Positions 59,201-64,000 of a stretch of 64,000 nt of DNA are shown piece after piece. Each line of letters begins with the position of its first letter. The stretch's first letter is position 1. Location of the stretch: the NCBI RefSeq assembly GCF_000006405.1, contig NW_003215582.1, positions 622,910-686,909 on the forward strand. The letters are read 5' to 3'. Made by a program: the position numbers and the translations under genes. This DNA is from Perkinsus marinus ATCC 50983 (Eukaryota; Perkinsozoa; Perkinsida; Perkinsidae). The notes under the pieces are model-generated. The model was given only the letters and a program-made list of their open reading frames with translations. It made no database searches and was not told the origin of the DNA.

Positions 59201-61316
59201 TACCAGGAAGACGAAGAAGAAGAAGTTAAGTAGAACCTAAGGAGGTTTGTACCTATCTTGTTGATATTGAGACTACTACCCTTCGAAACATGTACTTCTT
59301 GGAAATCATGCTCAGCTTGGCAGACCTCAGCTCCTTCCATTGTCTCAGTCGGCGACGCCAAGCATTCGACTCGAATCGCTTACGAGGATCACGACTATAC
59401 ATCAGTGAATGCCTGAATGCAATGAAGTCTACCCCAGAGAGCTACACAAGGAGGTAATATCCTACTTTTCCTTCCTGGAATTGTTGCTGACTATACTCCG
59501 CTCTGTCAACCATCCCGAGGGCAAGGGAGTCGGCAGGACCGGGCTCCTCTCTAGCGGACCACTCAATGAGCTTTGGCTCTCCATGGGGATCTCGTTATTG
59601 TTATTGAGCCCTCTCGGAGTCTCGTGGAGGTTGTTTGTGCTCTCCGAGTACACAAGTCCTACTCCTCCTCCTCCTCCTCCTGCCACACTAGCACGAGCAC
59701 TGTACTGCAGAGATGACCTATACCTAAGCAACATACAATCCACACACAGCAGATGCTACGGCCCTACAGCTCTGGAGAGGACCGGTTCACTGCACTACGA
59801 TCCGTCAAACAACCTGGGGCTCTGAGACGTGGTGTAGTGAGCATCCCTCCAGTCGGTGGTAAAGGAGGCAGAGGTGCGACCACATAACGTAGGTCCGAGC
59901 TGATCACCATCTCCACTCAATACCATCGGAGCATGACTTACGATGGGTACATCCCAGGACTATCCTGAGCTACAGTCCATGGAGTGATCGTGGGGGCCTC
60001 TGACATGGCCAGCATTGCATCGTTCCTCCACCGCAACTCCACGTGGAGACGAACTTGTCTAGTCAAAACCAGCGGTGCCAGAGCATGCTCCCACTCGAGG
60101 GCTCACTCCTTCTTCGCTGGCAGTTCTTTGGCCATCCTCTGCATCCCCAGCATTTTTTCCTTCCTATTTTCCATATCCACGTTCCTCAGTAGGAGTTCAG
60201 CGAGAAGCCAGAAAAGTGTAATAAACACTGTTGCGAGGACCATGCCCCTCATGGTGATGACATTGGATGGCGTCAAGGTATAACCCTCGTTACCTGAGAA
60301 GTGACATGAGAAATCCAGCACGGTATTCTAGTATGAACTACAATAGGCTCCATCGAGCACGTCAATGCAAGGCATCTCCACGTTGACCGTTTTACCACCA
60401 TTACCACCAACACGAACAACACACATTTGTGGGTCAGCACCAAATTTCCTGTCCATCTCGAGCCTGTCCGGATCGGGGCATCTGAACAGCGTCACGAGAT
60501 ACTATACCCGCGATCCTAATAACATCCGTATCTCCCCGCCGAGAGCAAATGCGAGACACGCTGATGTTTACTGTGAGACCTAACCATAGACTGAGCTGCT
60601 CATACTACGTTGATACTCACGAATAATAAAGGAGCTCACCTATAAAGTACTATATATTTCATTTCGTGATATTCTAACTACTACGAGAGAATCTCATTAC
60701 AATAACATATGACAGAATTGAAAAGCTATATCCAGGCTTCCACAAAGACGCCCTTACCGAGTCCATTGACCATTCTGATAGGTCTGGCAGACGTCACTGC
60801 ACGAATGTTGCATATAGCAAAGTATATCAGTATCCACTTTCCCGAAGGAGGGTAAGACACACCTGAAGAGAGAATATGGGATTGGGAATAACCACAATAA
60901 CTATGTGATGATTCCGAAGTTTACTTATTCCTGCGCTCTCTCAGTGATGAGATTTCCGGTACAGCAAGACTCGCATTAACAAGAGTCTCAAGGGTTAACG
61001 GAGAAGCCCTTAAGGATACCTAATAGGGAGGACCTTAAAGACTAGTAGCTGCACTATCACCTACCTGGCACCTAGGTCCATCAGGGCCGACCCCTCTATG
61101 TTGAGAAGCATCCTGTATAGGAGGGCACTTAGCCAACGGCCACTCGCCACTCTTAGGATCATATACCCATTGATACCCCCAAGTCCACCATGTACAGGCA
61201 ATCGCTACCGCCAATATGAGGGCCACGAAGAGAGAGACTGTACGTTCAAGAAGGGGGAGAATCGGCGGCTTGGGTATTTTCACAAGAGATACCGAGTCCA
61301 CTTCAGTCGCCGACAT
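56256..61316 (-). CDS. GT2-family membrane glycosyltransferase (processive synthase-like), copy 1
   Basis: Large multi-exon gene starting at the ATG at 61316 (MSATEVDSVSLVKIPKPP). N-terminal membrane segments: VSLFVALILAVAIACTWWTW, MVLATVFITLFWLLAELLL, and VLIFVDVLLDVFLFLIACLA. The catalytic part has LETFGQTLRSALAVFPP, HIFVCDNGAS, YALIIDDDVPLPDD (DxD metal site), LQCQDVEYKMAAVHKLFQ, HGAIALWDRES, FEHDTVFNGED (acid-base loop) and QRVKSWELTSHKKTF at the QxxRW position. C-terminal helices (QLLAIALDWMRVFLVCGLLL, MIGLNAIVLYSVLIVFQL) and a cytosolic tail with REDEIRDIPPCPPH and DVDWF follow. This order is that of cellulose/chitin/hyaluronan-synthase-like GT2 enzymes; the polymer made cannot be told. 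Intron joins (for example 48 nt near 60110) restore frame. Confidence 0.75.
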
Positions 61317-61440
61317 ACTAGTACTACTAGAGTCGGAAGAAAGACAAACTGATTACACATGAAGTAATAGACATCTTCAACACGAACAAGTAGCTGTAGG
61401 GGAAAATCCGTTAACGATAATGTCGATACCATCGAACGAC

Positions 61441-61990
61441 TCAAAAATACGCCGAGTTGAAAGCCATCACGAGCCAGCCGCCGGCCATAAGGAACCCTCC
61501 GATGGGCGTTATAGCTCCCAACTTCTTAATGTGAGTGAGCGCTAGAGCTGAGGAGAGAGAGAACAGTAGAAGGACACTATGCAACATGAGGACAACTTAC
61601 TATACAAGCTGCCGGAGAATATGAGGATACCGAGAAGAAAGCAGATTGCAGCCCAATTGCGACCTGATCCCTTATGAGCCATAGAGGCAAGTACCATACC
61701 AAAGGAGTGGTACATCTGATACCGCACGGCCTTCTCCCATACCTAACACAAATCCGCACTAGGTTGCGACTAGGCGTGAAGAGTATCTTTCTGCACGCAT
61801 GCGCAAGACCTAGACCCACCTCGAGCTCATAAGGTCCGATATCGGACCTTGACTTCAACCCATGAGCGCCGAATGCTCCAGTGAATACACCAATGCAGGC
61901 TCCTAGACAGCCCAAACGGAACCATAGTACTTGAGAAGGATTCACCATAGGCGCAGAAGACAATGAAGACGGATTGAATGGATGATCCAT
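61441..61990 (-). CDS. TMEM256/DUF423 (YgdD-like) small membrane protein, copy 2
   Basis: DUF423 proteins are ~120-residue, four-helix inner-membrane proteins of unknown role. From the ATG at 61990 (MDHPFNPSSLSSAPM) the product has WFRLGCLGACIGVFTGAFGAHGLKSR in two blocks, then AVRYQMYHSFGMVLASMA, NWAAICFLLGILIFSGSLY, and ALTHIKKLGAITPIGGFLM followed by GGWLVMAF, with a stop at 61441-61443. GAFGAHGL, RYQMYHS, SGSLY and ITPxGG are family hallmarks. It is next to a second copy. Confidence 0.88.
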
Positions 61991-62112
61991 AATACTAACA
62001 ACAAGGGACAGTGAGCTTGTGTGCTCGTACAGCTGCTCGGTCTTAGGTTCATCTCCCCAATGAATTGAACTAACAACTGATAAACTCAAGAATAGCATCC
62101 CACAGAAACCAC

Positions 62113-62640
62113 TCAGAATGCCATGGCAAACCATCCAGCGGCCATTAGAAGCCCTCCTACAGGGGCGACAACCCCTAAGCGCTTGACACCAGTGAGCACT
62201 AAGGCTGAACAAAGAGAGAACATGACTTGCCCAGCACGATGATGGATGGAGGCCTTACCGTAAAGACTAGCTGAGAAGAAGAGGGTGCCCAGTGAGAGGA
62301 GTAGAGCAGGATAGTTCATTCCCGGCCTTCTATTGATGTTAGCAGCAATGATGATACCAATACTACTCAGTATTTGGTACCTAGCTGCCGTTTGCCATAC
62401 CTATTGCGACGAGTGAAAACTGATAGCTTCCTTGTTTTTGTACAGTACCTCGATATCGCGTGGTGTGATGTTAGGCTTAGAGCGAAGGCCATGAGCACCA
62501 AAGGCGTCGATGAGGACACCTGTACACGCACCAATGCAACCCAGACGGTGCCAGAACATAGCAATGCAGGCAAAGGCTAAACCACAGGGCGAGCTTAACA
62601 ACGAGACAGGGGTCCAAGCAGCACGAAACTGGTGCATCAT
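62113..62640 (-). CDS. TMEM256/DUF423 small membrane protein, copy 1
   Basis: Same architecture as copy 2: MMHQFRAAWTPVSLL, WHRLGCIGACTGVLIDAFG, AHGLRSKPNITPRDIEV, AARYQILSSIGIIIAAN, YPALLLSLGTLFFSASLY, ALVLTGVKRLGVVAPVGG and LLMAAGWFAMAF, with a stop at 62113-62115. The last intron is 54 nt. An upstream in-frame ATG at 62670 would add ten residues. 'RYQMYHS' is 'RYQILSS' here, losing the usual His, so this copy may have drifted. Copies share exon boundaries, showing a tandem duplication of a whole gene. Confidence 0.87.
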
Positions 62641-63094
62641 CCATGGCGATGAAAAAGAGACGGATTTCATTTACGAGATGTACGAGTCAAGAGGACGAGT
62701 GGACGATGGTGACTAGGAAGACACTAAGCTGACGATACTGCAGTTTGCTGCTGCTAGTGGTGGTGGTGACGGTGATGGTGATGATAATTTCTACGATTAT
62801 GACAAACGATTTCGATACAAAGACGAAACGACAAAAATAGAGAGTAGATAACAAAAATAGATTCGACTTATTCATCATTTGATATACAATACGAGAACAT
62901 GCACTCATGCACAGAATTGTAGACGACATTTGCCACTACTGTTGTTGTGATGACAATTACTCTAGTCGGTACTTAGTCATGGGGTAGTGGACACAGAGAG
63001 ACAACTTGGGGATTACTGGGGGTAACCAGCATTCTAGTCTCTCACGACGTAGTGACCATGATACTGTTGTTGTTGATAATGATGATAGTGGTGA
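62641..63094. other. Intergenic, short simple repeats
   Basis: About 450 bp with GGT/GAT-rich and TGTTGTTGTT-type simple stretches (62755-62790, 63062-63080). No gene seen. Confidence 0.45.
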
Positions 63095-64000
63095 TTATTG
63101 TATGGGCCAGTGAGCACTCCTGAGCGTAGTAGTGATGCAGGAGATGATGCCACTGTGCTCGGAGAGGCTGCTGCGCCTCGACGAGATCCTAAATATCGAA
63201 AGGTGTGTGATAGAAGGATGACGGACATGCTCACTAGGCAAGGCATGAGATGCCGTAATAGGCTTCTCAACGGGCTCACTCTGAACCCACACTGTGAACC
63301 AATCGACATCAGGATGAGGGGGGCATGGGGGGATGTCCCTTATCTCATCCTCTCGAACACCTGACAACAACCGGAAACTTAGCCATGAAAGCGATGACCA
63401 AGGAACTTGAAACCGCTGACTTCACAAACCATAATCCTTAGGATAGGACAAACAAAGTCTTGCTAGTGCGGAGGGAAGATCTTGTGCATGTCAGGTTCCC
63501 TCAGCCGAGCTCAGAAGTTTCCTCACTGTACGACTATCAATGGAAATTTCGCTAAATTTCCTCAGAATACCCCCTCACTGTCATCAGCAAGCCCAGGAAA
63601 CTTATATCAGCGTAGAAGGCCTACCAATTTTAATGTTGGTGCGTTCATGACTATAGACGAGTAAATTCTGGCAGAGTGCTCCAAGTCGGAAGAGTAATCC
63701 ACTTAGACGATACCAAGGGAAGGTTATGCACCTACAACCTCCACAATGCGGTGTGCCCCGATGGCTGTCTGATGAGGGATGGTGCTTACGTGCACAGTGT
63801 ACTACGTAGCTCCTTCCTCTCACGCAGCACGACGATTTGGAATACAGCGACAACGAAATAGAGAAGGGCCGTGAAGACCATGGTCATCATCAACAGACCG
63901 ACCCAGTCTCTTAGTAGTAGGCCACAAAGGAGGAACACTCGGAGCCAATCGAGAACGATTGCCAGTAACTGATAAACGTCATCATAGTAGCGATGATAAT
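63095..64000 (-). CDS. GT2-family membrane glycosyltransferase, copy 2 (C-terminal part only)
   Basis: Paralog of the 56.3-61.3 kb gene, cut by the right edge. Visible are the C-terminal helices QLLAIVLDWLRVFLLCGLLL, RDWVGLLMMTMVFTALLYF, FQIVVLRERKELR, ITFPWYRLSGLLFRLGALC, QNLLVYSHERTNIKIG and REDEIRDIPPCPPH followed by DVDWFTVW, each matching copy 1 closely. The tail after DVDWF differs (ISSRRSSLSEHSG). The stop is at 63095-63097. The catalytic domain must lie beyond 64000. Confidence 0.78.

Noticed and set aside
60100-60160. In-frame TGA in the GT2 gene after …ELPAKKE as recoding or selenocysteine
   Set aside because: A 48-nt GTGAG…CTAG intron removes the TGA and keeps the frame (…AKKE/QVRLHVELRW).
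1-64000. CRISPR array or bacterial operon structure
   Set aside because: No regularly spaced perfect repeats of 24-40 bp; genes are intron-rich and eukaryotic.

Overview
This window comes from a nuclear genome of a protist. Genes are packed on both strands and most are cut by many very short introns (commonly about 40-55 nt, GT-AG, often with GTAG or GTGAG donors). A 100-N assembly gap sits at 15461-15560. The elongation factor 2 sequence, the intron style, the compactness and an intraflagellar transport gene fit an alveolate of the Perkinsus type (Perkinsozoa). That assignment is my inference from sequence recognition, not from a search.

Layout: 1-10.3 kb is a run of minus-strand housekeeping genes: CIAO1 (partial), a PRP24/SART3-like U4/U6 factor, TRM10, IFT43, a DNA polymerase kappa with an unusual tail, and an auxilin/tensin-like protein with a PTEN-fold pseudophosphatase plus C2 domain. 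A foldback element (10.6-11.0 kb) separates these from a plus-strand Ser-rich unknown (11.3-13.9 kb) and a twin-CX9C TRIAP1/MDM35 gene (14.1-14.6 kb). Next comes a gene-poor, gap-containing stretch, then minus-strand genes for a coiled-coil protein, TRM7, a peroxisomal crotonase and RPF2 (16.4-22.7 kb). The plus strand then carries a small unknown gene, a DExH helicase, a multi-pass membrane protein and intronless EF2 (22.9-32.5 kb). One tRNA-Ala lies antisense among them.

33.4-35.2 kb holds two minus-strand unknowns. 35.5-51.4 kb is plus strand: a chromodomain protein, a long multi-exon repeat/zinc-knuckle protein, a SAP+KH RNA-binding protein, and a large protein ending in membrane segments and a J-like domain. 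From 52.7 kb to the end all genes are on the minus strand and three families occur as adjacent or near-adjacent pairs: two isochorismatase-fold hydrolases, two TMEM256/DUF423 membrane proteins and two large GT2-type membrane glycosyltransferases (the second cut by the window end).

Functional themes are tRNA modification (TRM7, TRM10), splicing and ribosome assembly (PRP24-like, RPF2, DExH helicase), translation (EF2), Fe-S assembly and mitochondrial lipid transfer (CIAO1, TRIAP1), flagellum (IFT43) and DNA damage tolerance (Pol kappa). The most unusual structural signal is a set of short introns in the 36.2-42.1 kb gene that each carry a tRNA T-arm / Pol III B-box-like hairpin. A mariner-type MITE inside a PRP24 intron and a 21-bp-spaced motif array inside a foldback element are the other notable non-coding structures.
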